Below are positions 23,501 to 34,980 of a stretch of 64,000 nt of DNA, piece after piece; position 1 is the stretch's first letter; each line of letters starts with the position of its first letter. Under the pieces are notes generated by a model. It had not been told where the DNA came from and did not search any database. It saw only the letters and a list, made by a program, of their open reading frames with translations. A program made the position numbers and the translations under genes. Location: contig NW_022985445.1 of NCBI RefSeq assembly GCF_010093595.1, positions 651,106 to 715,105 of the forward strand, read 5' to 3'. Source of the DNA: Mytilinidion resinicola (lineage: Eukaryota > Ascomycota > Dothideomycetes > Mytilinidiales > Mytilinidiaceae).

Positions 23501-25104
23501 GAAGGGAATTGAACAATGCCAAGGAAGAGAAAATGGGAGCTGGGTTTAGGACGTGGTTTGAGAGCGAGTATGTGATGAACGACAGCATGGACGCAAAGAC
23601 TGGCATGGACATTCCAACAGCGAGAATCCCATTGCGAATGGAAAGCAGGATCTGGACTGCGTGGATTTCCTTGGTCCTGATTGCGTCGACTCGATCCAGG
23701 AAGCTTGTCTCCCATCCGAAGTACTTTACAAAGCGGACTGCTTGCAAGATCTCCTGGGTCAGACTAACTCTCTGATCCGTCATCTTGTTGATGCCGACTC
23801 TCCGCCTGAAAAGAGCTCTGACGGCCATTCCAAGTAGAGGCATGGTAATCATTAGCAGGCCGAATCCAGCTAGGGCGCTGTATGTCAGATTGATGCACAG
23901 GAGGGCTAAGGTAAGCAGAACGGCAACGGGAGATGTCCAAATCATGTGGAACATGCCGGAGGCCTGGTCGACTCGGTAGGTATCCGTAGACATCAAATTG
24001 ATGATCCGTCCGTTGCCCCAGCCCTGGCCGTCCCCTAATATTCCCTTTTCGCCCGGCTTTGCTTTCGCTTCTTTCTCCTTCTTGAGCTTCCGCTTGTACC
24101 ATTTCTTTTCCTCGGGGGTCCCAGGCTTAATTTCTGGCGGTGGCGCCTCAGGGGCATCAGGTGGCCTTCCTCCCGCCTTTGCCCTGCCAGACAGTCGCAT
24201 TGCCTTATCGAATATAACCGCGATGAGCACAGCGCGTGCTTGACCTCCGATCATCATGCCTCTATACATGAAATGATTTGTTGCCATGCTTTGCACCATC
24301 TGCATGAGTGTGATTCCAATGACTAGTCCAATTCCTTTCCCAACGCTGGGAGCCGGCCGGCCATATGTTTTCGCAACGTAGGCCTCCACGGAGAAATTGA
24401 TCAGGTATCGAAGAACAAAGGGCGCGAGCGACTGCAGTAAACTCGACGTGAGCTGGCAGCAGCCACCGAATATGAATTCCCATTTGAAAGTATCGTAGAG
24501 GGCCTTCATCAAGGGCTTTGGGTCGCCGCTCGCTACGCGTTTCTTGAAAGCAGCGTCTAGCTTCTTGCCCAACACATCGGCACTTCGATTGGGGTTGACA
24601 CGCCATATGTCGTTGACTTCGAGGGGGCGTTGATATCCGACCTGCAAAGTTCAAAGTCAGTGATTTGTGAAAGTAATCAAAGAATAAGTTCCCGCCACTA
24701 ACCGTCATTAGGGGCGCCATCCATTGGAAAGTCATCAGGCTGAGGAAGCCCGCATGGAACTCCCGCGACACCTGCCGCGTCTCCGGCACTGGTGGTTTCT
24801 TGCCCCATTTCAGCACGTTCAACCGCCTGTACCACTTCTTCTGCTTCGCGCTCGCCTGGCTTTTCGCCTCCAGCACATCGTCGGTATAGTCGGTGGTTCC
24901 ACTCGTAGTGCTATCCAAGCGGGAAAGCTGCCGACGATGGTTCGCAGGGCGCTTCACTCCACTATCCACATCCTTTTCAAAGTCCTTGTCCGAGACCACC
25001 TCCTCCAATGGTGACGTCGCCACGGGCTGGGAGTGTTCTGTGCTTTCGGGGGCGACCTCCTGGTCGTTCAGGTGCCACTCCTTCTCGTTTCCAGGCGTGG
25101 TCAT
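20592..25104 (-). CDS. YOR1: ABC transporter, ABCC/MRP subfamily, Yor1-like
   Basis: Full-size exporter of about 1466 aa (yeast Yor1 is 1477 aa); Yor1 confers multidrug, including oligomycin, resistance at the plasma membrane. Exons are 25104-24703, 24641-22230 and 22178-20592; introns are 61 and 51 nt. Order is a Ser-rich N-tail, TMD1 (with a Lys/Glu-rich cytosolic loop), NBD1 with Walker A GTVGSGKSS (~residue 650), signature VSGGQKQR and Walker B LMDDPLSAVD, TMD2, then NBD2 with Walker A GRTGAGKSS (~1250), signature FSLGQRQ and Walker B IIVCDEATSSVD. NBD1 has Asp where the catalytic Glu is usual (DDPLS), as in other ABCC proteins, so only the site completed by NBD2 residues is expected to hydrolyse fast. 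The short Yor1-type layout lacks the TMD0 of vacuolar Ycf1. Confidence 0.95.
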
Positions 25105-27005
25105 CCTCTCTGGTGTTGAGCTCGAGTTTGACGACGGGCGGCAAGAAAGTGAAAACGCATGACGCTCTCTGGGGCGGCTCAGTATATGTAGCGTCCGAGT
25201 GGTGAGGTAGGTGACTAGTGTGTGAATAAAATCCGCCTCTAATGCCGAGGGCCAGGTGAGGGCAACGCGAGCTAGTGGCCAATCAGTGGCGCCTCAATGC
25301 GACGCTGCTCGCGTTTGTCATTTCATTTTGCCCAAAGAAAATGTCGGGGGTTAATCAAGCCCCGGCCGCCGAGTCTTGTTGAGCTTGTTTGATAGCGGTA
25401 GGGTATGCGAGGAAGGCGGCCACATACCGGTAAGGCTCGAGGGCGTTGCGGGCGACTCGATCGCTTCAGGCTACCACTTCGTATACGCGTCGTGTAACGC
25501 TTCCAGTCGTTGAGTCACCGAAACATCGGTTTCTCACCATCACCCTCGAGCAGGACATTGCTGTGTCGGGTGCTGCTTTCCCTGTGATGAGAGTCGGGCC
25601 CGAAGCTGCCCAGCTGTGGAGGAAGTGGCCGTGGTGGCTTTTCGTCGGTTGCGTGCCGCTTTGCCGCGTGCGGGACGCGAGCCGTGCACCTAACACACTT
25701 CAAAATCTCGACCAATCCACCCAGTACTCATGGTATTTTTCATATGAATCCAGCTTCTTCTTTGACTTGCCTACACTCTCTCAAATCTTGAACGCAATTC
25801 AAGGTTGCGGTGTGGAGATAATTGACAGTGATACAAGCGAGCCTTGTGCTGTCCGCTTGTTAGTCAGGAAGCGTATCTCGTCCGGATTGGTCCCTTCCCA
25901 ACCCCCCTCTCCGACTCGACTTCGCGTTCGCTGCCTGGAGAATCCTTGTCGGGACGGCATCCTCACCGCTTCAATTACTTTAATGTGCATATAAGGCGAC
26001 CCATGTCCTTGAGAGGTCTGGCTTCCAGTCTCGGGTAGCGGGGGCTCGTATTGGGGATGCGCGCTCGGGAGATTCATCTAGGCACTCTTTAGCGTCGTCA
26101 TCGAGTGATCTGATCGGGTGAGTCGCCTGCGAGCATTCGCAACAATCGGATCATTCGCAGTTCGGTGGTCAGGTTTCTAAGCATGAAGATAAATGGGGCG
26201 CTTGAATAGTTAGAGCAAGCAGTGGACGAACGATCCCGGGAGATAAGAACGGCCGCATGGATCTTTACAGTCAGCATGTCGAGAACCTTTCTATCTTTTC
26301 GTCGAGGTCCATAGCATTATATACTATAAGCAATTGCGAAGAAGCCCCTTGTAATGAGGATTTGCAAGATCGCCACGTGGGTGTAGTGTTTGTCAGCGCT
26401 ACATTGCTATAATTGTTGTCGTGCCGCTATCATTGGACTCGACCCTTGGAAATGTGGCTGCTTGTCAGTTGGTTATTCGCCTTGTTTGGCGTCTATATAT
26501 GATGATCTAAACCTTCGGAACACGCGCTGACGCATTTTACACGCAGGTATGGTTTCTATTCGCTATCACAGATCTACGTGAAACTTGAGATGATCAAATG
26601 AGGCTAGAAATAATTACTTTCCGTCCTCAGGCCCGGAAGGCATTGTAAGGCCTCCAGGCTTCGTGGCACATTGAAGTCAAATTAAATGATGCGAAACTAG
26701 TTACACTATGGAAACATCCCATGTATGTGTTGCCTGAGCGATAGTTTCTATATCTTCTTACGTTCGACTGTATTGTACAACATAGTACAGTACAATAAAG
26801 CTCAGATCTTCGAAAAGAAACGAGGTAGAAACGAACCGATAACCGCCCAAACATCCAAAGTTCCAACCAGAACGACCAAAACCAAGGCTAAGAATCATCG
26901 CTCTGCAATCCATCTTTCGTAAAGTGTGGTCGTAAAGTCATAAGTTCATGGAACGGGCCTCAAGCACTAAAATGCCTTGGCGCGAGATCCCCTGCAGGCT
27001 GTAAA
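25105..27005. other. Intergenic, 1.9 kb
   Basis: Promoter of the ABC transporter (proximal ~1 kb) and 3' flank of the zinc-cluster gene. A 183-codon ORF at 25446-25994 has no recognisable features. A short imperfect hairpin with TATTGTAC/GTACAATA arms lies at about 26771-26797. Confidence 0.5.
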
Positions 27006-29142
27006 TCATGTGCGAAGCAAAAGGAGCTTCGCGAGCAGTCGATCAAAGAAGCAGTTCATATCAGTAACGTCCTCCAAGCTGGCCTTCTCCTTCTCTCGCA
27101 AGTAACCACCAGAGTTGCTATTTCGGATAGCAGCTCTCATAGAATCCACAAATCGATCCTCGGACTTTGTTTCCCGGGTCGCTTCAAAGCTAGACCCTTC
27201 GCCTTCCCAATCTTCTCGAAGACGGGAGTGGCACCCGCTATAGCACGCCTTGTAGAAGTTCAGGATAGCTTCTACACCTTGCTCGTCCATATCCTGGCAT
27301 TTAGTCCGGTCTCTTAGCGGCGTTGGGTTGGTGTCGTAGCAGGAGTGGTATGGCATCTTGGCAGCGTGATACTGGATACTCTCAACTGACATCAGGAGTA
27401 CCACCAAGGTTGCAAGTACGACGGGCCATTCGGTACATTTGCGAGACAGCGCTAGACGTTCTAGCTGGGCAAGAACATCACGCATCAGCTCTTGGGCCAA
27501 GGTAGGCATGACGGCTCCCAGTTGCGCACGAATGAAACATGGCGTGGTTGTCGTGTCCGTTGGCAGATTTGCGCAGGTAATGATAGATGCCACAGTAGGA
27601 TCCGATGCAGCAATCGTAGTATCACCACCGATATGGACTAGTACCAACAACTTCAAGGCCTGGTGCAGAATTCGACCGGAGGAAGAGGGAAGAGATCGAT
27701 ACAGGATGTAGATGTCCCGAAGCACCCGCAGAGGCGAGCAGTAAAGAGGAAACGCTTTGAAGTGCGAAGTTACAAGAAGAGATAGGTGATGGTCTAAGTC
27801 CTGGGAAAGCGTGGAGGTATCGGGAAGGATAGCAGGAAGAATAGCATTGCGACACAGCATGCCGGAGGTGCTGCGAGGGGGCCAGTCGTACACCGTGTGT
27901 TCGTGCACTAGGCGGTTCATGTCGTTTGGATGCACTATCCGCACGGTACGCTGAAGGGAGGGACCAAAGCCAAGGTTTATCGGGATCGTGAGCGTGTAGT
28001 CGCTGACGGTAAAATTTGAAGGAAAGAGAAAGAACTCCGGAGTCCGGGCAGTTGGATGCCATCCCAAGCGCTCTATTTCCGAAGTTAGCCAATCAATAAC
28101 GAAGTATTCAAACAGAAAACTGTACGCACCTGATAAGAAGACTGTAGAAAGGTCCGCCAGTGACCGTTCTCGACAGGGGTGGTTCACAAGATCGCCTTTG
28201 TAGTGTTCGATACAGGACTTGCAAGGAATTCCGGGGTCACACTGTTTTCACGTTAGCTCCCGAAGCAAGGCGTATATCGAGCTTTTAGGCGTACCCTTTC
28301 TTTGCGACGTTTACAGTTACTGCAAGCTTTCACTATGAGGTTGTTAGCGAGAGCGTTGCAAGGTAGCACTGAAATCACTTGCCGACGCGCATCAGAGCTG
28401 CGCTTTTTCGCTGGTCAGGGTTCAACCCCTTCGTTCGACCGCGTTGCCTCCTGCTACCATTTGACCCACTACCAAAAGGGACGAGACGATTGTTGCTGTT
28501 ATTGACTTGATACTGGACCCACCCAAAGGAAGGTGTAGAGGGAGAGTTGATGCTGCCAGCTCCGCTGCGCGGACCCCTCTGAGGTATTCTTATGGCGCGA
28601 TTGCTACCGGCCTCTGGGGCCGGTTCAATGATTCGCGGTCTTTCAGAAAAAGGAGACGAGGATACGAAGCTACTGGCGGTCGATCGAGGATTGGAACAGG
28701 GTATCGGGATTGCACGAGCATGCTCCAGTTCTTGTTCATTCGATTGGTCGGCCCACCCGCCGAGATTCTCTAGGGCTTGAGGCTGGAAGGCAAGAGGGTT
28801 GGAATGGTCGAGAGACTCGGCGTTGACTCTGTCATTTCGAACTTCCAGTGGCGACGAGAGGGGAAAAACGGTGCCAGATGTAATGGAGCTGGAGAATGAC
28901 AGAGGGCTCAATGGGTACTCGTAGAAGGATCCATCTCCCACAGAGGGCGGCGCAGAGGGGTAATCGGAGGCGACACTTTCGGCAACATGCAGGTCATTCC
29001 ATGAGCTAGCGAAACTGACATCGCCTTGGAAGAGAGGATCATAAAGGTCGCCATCCCATGCAACCAAGTCTTCCCAACCCTCTCTTTTACTCGCGGCCTT
29101 GCCGCAGTTGATATCAAAAGCGTTCACATGATTGGCGGCCAT
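27006..29142 (-). CDS. Zn2Cys6 fungal transcription factor with mid-protein zinc cluster
   Basis: Predicted nuclear DNA-binding regulator of about 658 aa. Exons are 29142-28383, 28332-28295, 28241-28130 and 28072-27006. Splicing builds ACSNCKRRKERCDPGIPC with the second Cys pair CKSC and a final Cys at 289, spacing CX2CX6CX5CX2CX12C (Cys 257, 260, 267, 273, 276, 289). The last spacing is longer than the usual 6-9, and the cluster lies after ~250 low-complexity residues instead of at the N-terminus. The first intron (28382-28333) has a GC donor; the third (57 nt) is in-frame and stop-free. The C-terminal half is helical with Leu-rich stretches but no fungal_trans motif I can name. I start at ATG 29142 (MAANHVNAF) because the further upstream reading begins with TTG. 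Target genes are unknown. Confidence 0.82.
28333..28382 (-). other. GC-AG intron in Zn2Cys6 gene
   Basis: A 50-nt intron starting GCAAGT and ending CTCATAG, with CTAAC upstream of the acceptor. Phase 1 splicing yields ALMRVVKACSNC. The alternative GT donors give the wrong phase. Confidence 0.83.
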
Positions 29143-29735
29143 GCAGGGACGCTCGAGCTGGGGCGATTTAAATGGCGACGTCGTAATGAGATGTGTGCTG
29201 CTGGCTTCCCTTGATGAATTGGTGCTCTCGCACGAGAAAGGCGAATAGCAGAGAAGCAAAAGAGAGGCTAAGAGGAACCGTTGCAGAGAAGGCCAGAGAA
29301 AGGGTTACCAGGTAATTAAGGAAAGGCTGCCATCTATTTGAGGCTTTGTGCAGTCCCGAGGCTGAAGTAGGGCTGCATTCGATTTGCCGGCGACACGAGG
29401 AAAGGAAGCTTTAGCGGTGGAATTAGAACGGCGCACGCTGGAGGCAACAGGAGCGCTGTGAGATCACAGGGCGTCGGAAGCGACCGATCATCAAATAGCA
29501 CTCCCCGGGCTTATCACGTTGAGCTGGATTGACAAGAAAGATACATAACAGCGCAATGCGGGCAACGACTCGAGAGGCTATCCCCGGCCCAAGTACCACG
29601 TCGCCGTGTCATCTGCCCGATCCGGTGAGCCCAAGGGAGCGGTAGTACGCCGTCCCCCCAGACGCCCGGGAGTGTCTCCGCAGAGCCGTTGACCGGCCGT
29701 GATGCATTCGAATGTGTAAATAACGCGCGACCGCC
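29143..29735. other. Intergenic
   Basis: Promoter of the zinc-cluster gene and 3' flank of the AAA ATPase. I see no gene. Confidence 0.5.
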
Positions 29736-31667
29736 TCAACGGGGCCCCCACTCCCACACGCCGTCGTTGTATTTGGCCCTCTTGTTCGCCAGCGGGCTGA
29801 ACGACGACAGAGGGCTGAGGGCGGACGCGGATTTGTCAACCGCCGCGCCCCTCGTATCCAAGAAGCCGAATCCTGGCGCCGCTACTGAGGGCTGTCCACA
29901 AGGCTGAGAGCCTCCTCCATTGCCCCGGAGGCTCGTGTCCGCCAACAACGGAATCATTTCCTCATAGTCTGCGGCATTTCCGAACGGAAAGCTGGAGCCG
30001 TCGGCAGCAGACAGCGTACTCCCCATTTCGTCCCTGAGAACCTTCACCTGCGCTTTGAACTCCTTCCAGAGCTCGTACTTGTCCAATGGATCGTCCCCAT
30101 CATCATCTCCATCATTGTCGCTTTCATCTCCCATAGTGCAGTTGTGAGCCAGGTCAAGGAGCGTAGCCACGAACGCCTCCTTGAGGTACGCAAAGCTGAA
30201 GTCGTCCGTGATCTCGGCCATGGACGTAGTGAGTTTCTTAGGGAACTCAATGGCAGGCTTGTTCTTTAGCTTCTGGCGCCAATACTCGGCATACAAGACC
30301 CTTTCGTCCTTGTTAGGGCGGGGGAATAGATACAGCCTGTCGAACCTGCTGGGTCTCTTGGACAGACCCGGGTCGAGTTGGTCCACTAATTGACATGTCA
30401 GACAAGGAATCGACTGGGTTTGCCTGGAAACTTGCAATGGTTGGTCGTAGCGATCATCAAGATGCCTGAAATGCTGGTTTAGATCGAGTCCTAGTTCGAA
30501 TCGCGGCGTGGCTTACCATCATTGTTTGCCAGTCCGTCGACTTCGTTGAAGAAATACGACTGCAATCGGTTAATTCAGGTCCAGAAAGATAGGGCTGCGC
30601 TTCAAGTCGTACCCTAGTAGCTTGTGTGACAACTAAACGATGTAAGCAAGTGATCTCACTCATGTCGGAGTCATCTGCATCTTCTCACCAGTATCGATAT
30701 CCTCAAAGACCAGCAGGCACGGTGTCATGGACCTTGCCATCTGGAAGACATCCCGAATGTTATAACTATAAGGGGCATTCTTGACGTAAAGCGACACGAC
30801 TGGAGAGTCTCGATGATACAAAGTTCGCATCAAAGCCTTGAGAGAGATTGTTTTGCCATTTCCGACTGGGCCGTGGAAAATCAATCCGCGTTTCCATGGC
30901 ACTCCGAATTCATCGTAGATGTCCTTGCTGTCAAAAAACTTTCCGGTGACCTCTTTTAAGGCTTTCTTCATCTTCGGGTCCAGAATAACGTCATCCCAGC
31001 TGCTTTTCTCAACCGACTCCCAGAGCTTAGCATCTCTCCTCCAATAGCCATCGTACACATAGATGGCTGGCTCCTCCTTAGTGAGCCAGGCTCCGATGGA
31101 ACTGAGGAGAGCGTCGGTGACGGCGGAGTTGCTGTACGTGGTTTCGTCGCCAACTGGTCCCGTGAGAACGTACTGCACCTGTCCATACCCGATAGTCACA
31201 TTGTAGAGAATGAAGTTATTACTGTTCCACTCATAGTTGTACTTTGCGAAGAAAATCGCGTCCGCAAGATGTCCAGAGCCACCTAGAAGGTAAGTAAGTA
31301 TTGATGGAGCTCGCAGATGAAGGCATCTCGGTACCTCGATGAGATGGTCCTACGAATCCGCGCCACCGTAAGACAGGCTCATTCTCTTTGTCAAGGTGGG
31401 CAGTGGCATAACCGGCAGCAACCTATAGCAAGTAAGATAACCCCCCAAGTGCAGCATGGGAACTTGACTGCCTACAAATTGAAGAAGGTTGCAGTTTGAT
31501 GAAGGCACGCTCGTCACACAGAGCTCGGGGTACTTAGCTCGGAGGGCTGCAGTGACTTGAACATCGATATCAGTCGCCTTGCCTGAGTTGAACCTCTGGA
31601 AGTCATCAAAGAGCTGGGGCTGTTTGTCGTCTTTCTCAAGGAAAGTGAAGGCCTCAGAGGTAGACAT
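29736..31667 (-). CDS. BCS1-like AAA ATPase
   Basis: AAA+ ATPase of about 538 aa related to the mitochondrial chaperone Bcs1, which translocates folded Rieske protein. Seven exons: 31667-31476, 31422-31335, 31282-30689, 30632-30613 (a 20-nt micro-exon), 30559-30517, 30465-30436, 30385-29736. Splicing recovers GPVGNGKT (Walker A, residues 231-238), FEDID (Walker B, 286-290), DTVVTQATRSYFFNEVDGL, the sensor ATTNH, and the arginine-finger region RPSRFDR (333-339). The sixth intron has a GC donor. Unlike Bcs1 itself there is no obvious N-terminal membrane helix or presequence, and an acidic run (DESDNDGDDDGDD, 409-421) interrupts the C-terminal part, so a cytosolic or nuclear paralogue is more likely than the Rieske chaperone. 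Fungi carry several such paralogues of unknown role. Confidence 0.88.
30386..30435 (-). other. GC-AG intron in BCS1-like gene
   Basis: A 50-nt intron starting GCAAGT and ending AATTAG. Phase 1 splicing gives TTNHLDQLDPGLSKRPSRFD, matching the AAA second region of homology. The next GT donor would shift the frame. Confidence 0.85.
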
Positions 31668-32738
31668 GATGAGATGATGTCCGACAGTCCTAGAGTGAGG
31701 TTGAGAAAGTGATGTTTAGATATGATCAGAACTTGGTCGTAAATGTACAAAGTAGGTGACTGGGCAATCACTAAGTACTAGTTCCAGGCAACACTCGGCG
31801 AAGGAGTGCTTTCCTTGTAGACGATGCAGGAGATGTCTTAAAAGAAGCTAGTTGTCGAAGAGCTCCACCGAGCTAGTGGGGTCTTTATGTAGTCTCGCTC
31901 GTTGATCTGCACCCCAGGCCAGGCTCCGCCTCGTCAACTCACTGCGCCGCGATGGAGTGGTTCGAGGCTGTCGGGAGTTTGCAGGGCCGCCGTATCGCTC
32001 TGAAACAAGTCGGACGTCATTCAGCACCCCTGCACTGCAGGCTGGAACGGTGTTGGATAGCGTGAATTGGACCGGTCTTTGAGTGTTTATAAGGATCTCG
32101 TTCCTGTATCAGAAAAGCCCATTCAGTGGCGAATATTTGCGTACAGAAAAACGGTTTGTGAACCACGGCAAGGCTGAGCAACGGAGTACTCTAGGTGCTA
32201 TCCCATGTCCAGAATCCCGTGACTCGCCAGTCTGGAGAATACCCCGAAAGCGGCTGTGCGTGCTAGAATATCGAGATTGCATTTCTTGACCCTCGTCGTC
32301 TTCCAAGGCTCGGCTCTCCTGTGCCTCATGCCATCCCCATATGAGGGGTCACGTTCCTACTCTTCTACTACTGACTCGACATCTAGCCTCCGCGATGGCT
32401 TCACTAGATGCGAAAGGTGGGGATGTTTGCTCGCTGGCCAATGGCGCCGAGGGCGTTGTCGTTTGGCGCAGGGACAGACGACCCGCGTTGTGACGATGCA
32501 TTTGGCCGCTATCGGGAGGTTCAGCCGGCGCGTGAGAATAGTAAACTCCTATGCGCAGGTTTTGGCTATCAAAGGCTTAAGCTCACTTGAACCACTCTGA
32601 AGAGATTTCTTCTCGCCCTTCATTCAATTCCTCCGTCCCTCCTTCATCCTTCTTCCACAAACTCACTTTGTTCTCTTTGCCCCACCACGAAAAACCCCAC
32701 CACGAAATCCATATCATCTCAACAACCCCAACTTCACC
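31668..32738. promoter_or_regulatory. Divergent promoter region, BCS1-like / ornithine aminotransferase
   Basis: About 1.07 kb between outward-facing start codons. The last 150 bp before the aminotransferase ATG are CT- and CA-rich on the plus strand, as in a fungal leader. Specific sites were not identified. Confidence 0.5.
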
Positions 32739-34514
32739 ATGTCTCCAGCTGCTATGAGCAACGGCTCTGGGAACGGAAATGGCACTCTCAAGGCCACGGC
32801 CAGGTCGTTCCATCCCACGGGCACTCCAGATCCCTCGCGCTATCACGCGAGCTCGTCCAAGGAAGCCATGACTTCAGAGGCGGTACATGCAGCCCACAAC
32901 TACCATCCCTTGCCCATAGGTATGCGACAATTTCTTAATCACCGCTTAGAGTGCTTCAGCAGAACTTGAAGAATCTGGACAATATGGGAGGCTGCTACGG
33001 CATTATCCAGGCTAGCTTTCATAGGCTCTTGGTTGACCAACAATTCAATTGGGCCACCTCACGCAGTGGCATCCAGTGGTCAAAAGTGGCACTGAAGCGG
33101 CCTAGTCGAGTGCAAAAGCATTGACCTAAGAGTGTATGACACGTTTACTGACTATGATCCAGTATTCTCCCGTGCAAGCGGTTGCTCGGTGTGGGACCCC
33201 GAAGGCAAGCACTACCTCGACTTCCTCTCCGCCTACAGCGCCGTGAACCAAGGCCATTGCCACCCTGAACTCGTGAAAGCCCTGGTAGAGCAGGCCTCGA
33301 GGTTGACGCTGAGCAGCCGGGCTTTCTACAACGATGTCTTCCCCCGTTTCGCCGAATTCGTCACCAAGATGTTCGGATTCGACATGGTGCTACCGATGAA
33401 CACTGGCGCAGAGGCCGTAGAGACAGCAGTCAAGATTGCACGGAAGTGGGGATACAAAGTGAAGGGAATTCCGGACAACGAGGCATTGGTGTTCAGTGTG
33501 CAGGAGAACTTCCACGGACGAACTGTTTGTCCCCCTAGAAGTACACTACTTCAATACTAATATGACCGCAAAGTTCGCCGCTATTACCATGTCCACTGAC
33601 CCGGAATCGCGCGACAACTATGGCCCATACCTGCCAGGCATTGGGAGCTTCGACCCTACCACCAAGGCACCAATCCGCTACAACAACGTGGAAGATCTAC
33701 GCAAAGTGCTCGAGACACACGGCAAGAAGACGGCCGCCTTCCTCGTCGAGCCAATCCAAGGTGAAGCCGGCATCGTCGTGCCAGACGACAGCTACCTCCG
33801 CGAAGTTCGCGCTCTTTGCGACGAGCACAACGTCCTCCTCATCATCGACGAGATCCAAACCGGCATCGCGCGAACAGGCAAGCTCCTCTGCCACGAGTGG
33901 AGCGGCATCAAGCCCGACCTAGTCCTGCTCGGCAAAGCCATCTCAGGCGGCATGTACCCCGTATCCTGCGTGCTCGGCTCCAAGGAAGTCATGCTCACCA
34001 TCGAGCCCGGCACCCACGGCTCGACGTACGGCGGCAACCCTCTCGGCTCCGCCATCGCCATCCGCGCCCTCGAGCTCATCGACGAAGAGAACATGGTCGA
34101 GCGCGCCGAGGCCATGGGCCAGCGGTTCCGCGATGGCCTGCAGAAACTTAACAGCCCGATGATCGCGCTCATCCGCGGCAAGGGGCTGCTCAACGCCATC
34201 GTCATCGACGAGAGCAAGACGAACGGCCACTCGGCGTGGGACCTATGCATGCTCTTCAAGGAGAAGGGCCTCTTGGTAAGCCCGCATTAGCGACAATATG
34301 GGAAGTGAAAGCTGCTGACTAGGAACAGGCCAAACCGACCCACCAGAACATTATCCGCCTCGCGCCGCCGCTGGTTATCACCGAGGAGGAGATCCAGAGC
34401 GCGCTGGACATCATCCGTGACGCTATGCTCGAGCTGCCGGAGCTGAAGGGCAAGAAGGAGGCGGAGATTCTGCCGGAGGGAGAGAAGAACGTGCATATCG
34501 GTGTCGACAACTAA
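32739..34514 (+). CDS. Ornithine aminotransferase
   Basis: PLP enzyme of about 476 aa that converts ornithine plus 2-oxoglutarate to glutamate semialdehyde plus glutamate (arginine catabolism; yeast Car2, Aspergillus OtaA). Exons are 32739-32919, 33163-33524, 33574-34275 and 34329-34514. Diagnostic blocks are [57 protein letters not shown] (Asp273 contacts the pyridine nitrogen) and LLGKAISGG with Lys302 as the PLP Schiff-base lysine. The short N-terminal extension is Gly/Asn/Ser-rich with no clear mitochondrial presequence, consistent with the cytosolic fungal enzyme. Intron 1 is 243 nt, several times longer than the others. It is convergent with the J-protein gene. Confidence 0.96.
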
Positions 34515-34980
34515 AAGGGTATATCCACTGGTGAGTCGATAATAATTCAGGCTTTCGGGTCTTTCATGTGCGGTGTACGTGGGTTTTCATAAAACTGCAT
34601 TTTCTTTGGTCAAGGAGATCCATGAGGCAATTTGCATGGTGAGGAAGACTACTGGGAAATGGAGACGGCTGCATGATGCGTTCACGGCTATACTGTATAG
34701 ATAATGATACCACGAAAAGGGAGCAGCAGACTGGACGTCCTGGAGTAATGGTATCCACACAAGGCCTTTGATGCTAACAAGATCATGTCGAATGCTTTCT
34801 TGGTTGGTTTTGTGAGTCAAAGTGACAGTTGCGAGTACGTGTCATGAGTGAAAGAAGTCATCAGGGGCCGTCCGTTTTTCGAAATAAATTTATTTCGTCT
34901 CAAAAGAGCAAATGTTGCTTTTAGGACCCAACCATGCCCATTCCCTATGCTTAATCATACAAAGACCCTGCACCTATCGG
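34515..34980. other. Intergenic, convergent 3' ends
   Basis: Spacer between two converging stop codons, AT-rich, no gene seen. Confidence 0.5.

Noticed and set aside
25446..25994. 183-codon ORF upstream of the ABC transporter
   Set aside because: No recognisable features, and it covers the likely promoter.
26771..26797. Hairpin TATTGTAC/GTACAATA as a MITE or regulatory element
   Set aside because: Arms are only 8 bp, with no target duplication and no second copy in the window; it may be a simple terminator-like structure.
33792..34259. Long minus-strand ORFs opposite ornithine aminotransferase
   Set aside because: They are shadows of the GC-rich coding frame on the opposite strand.
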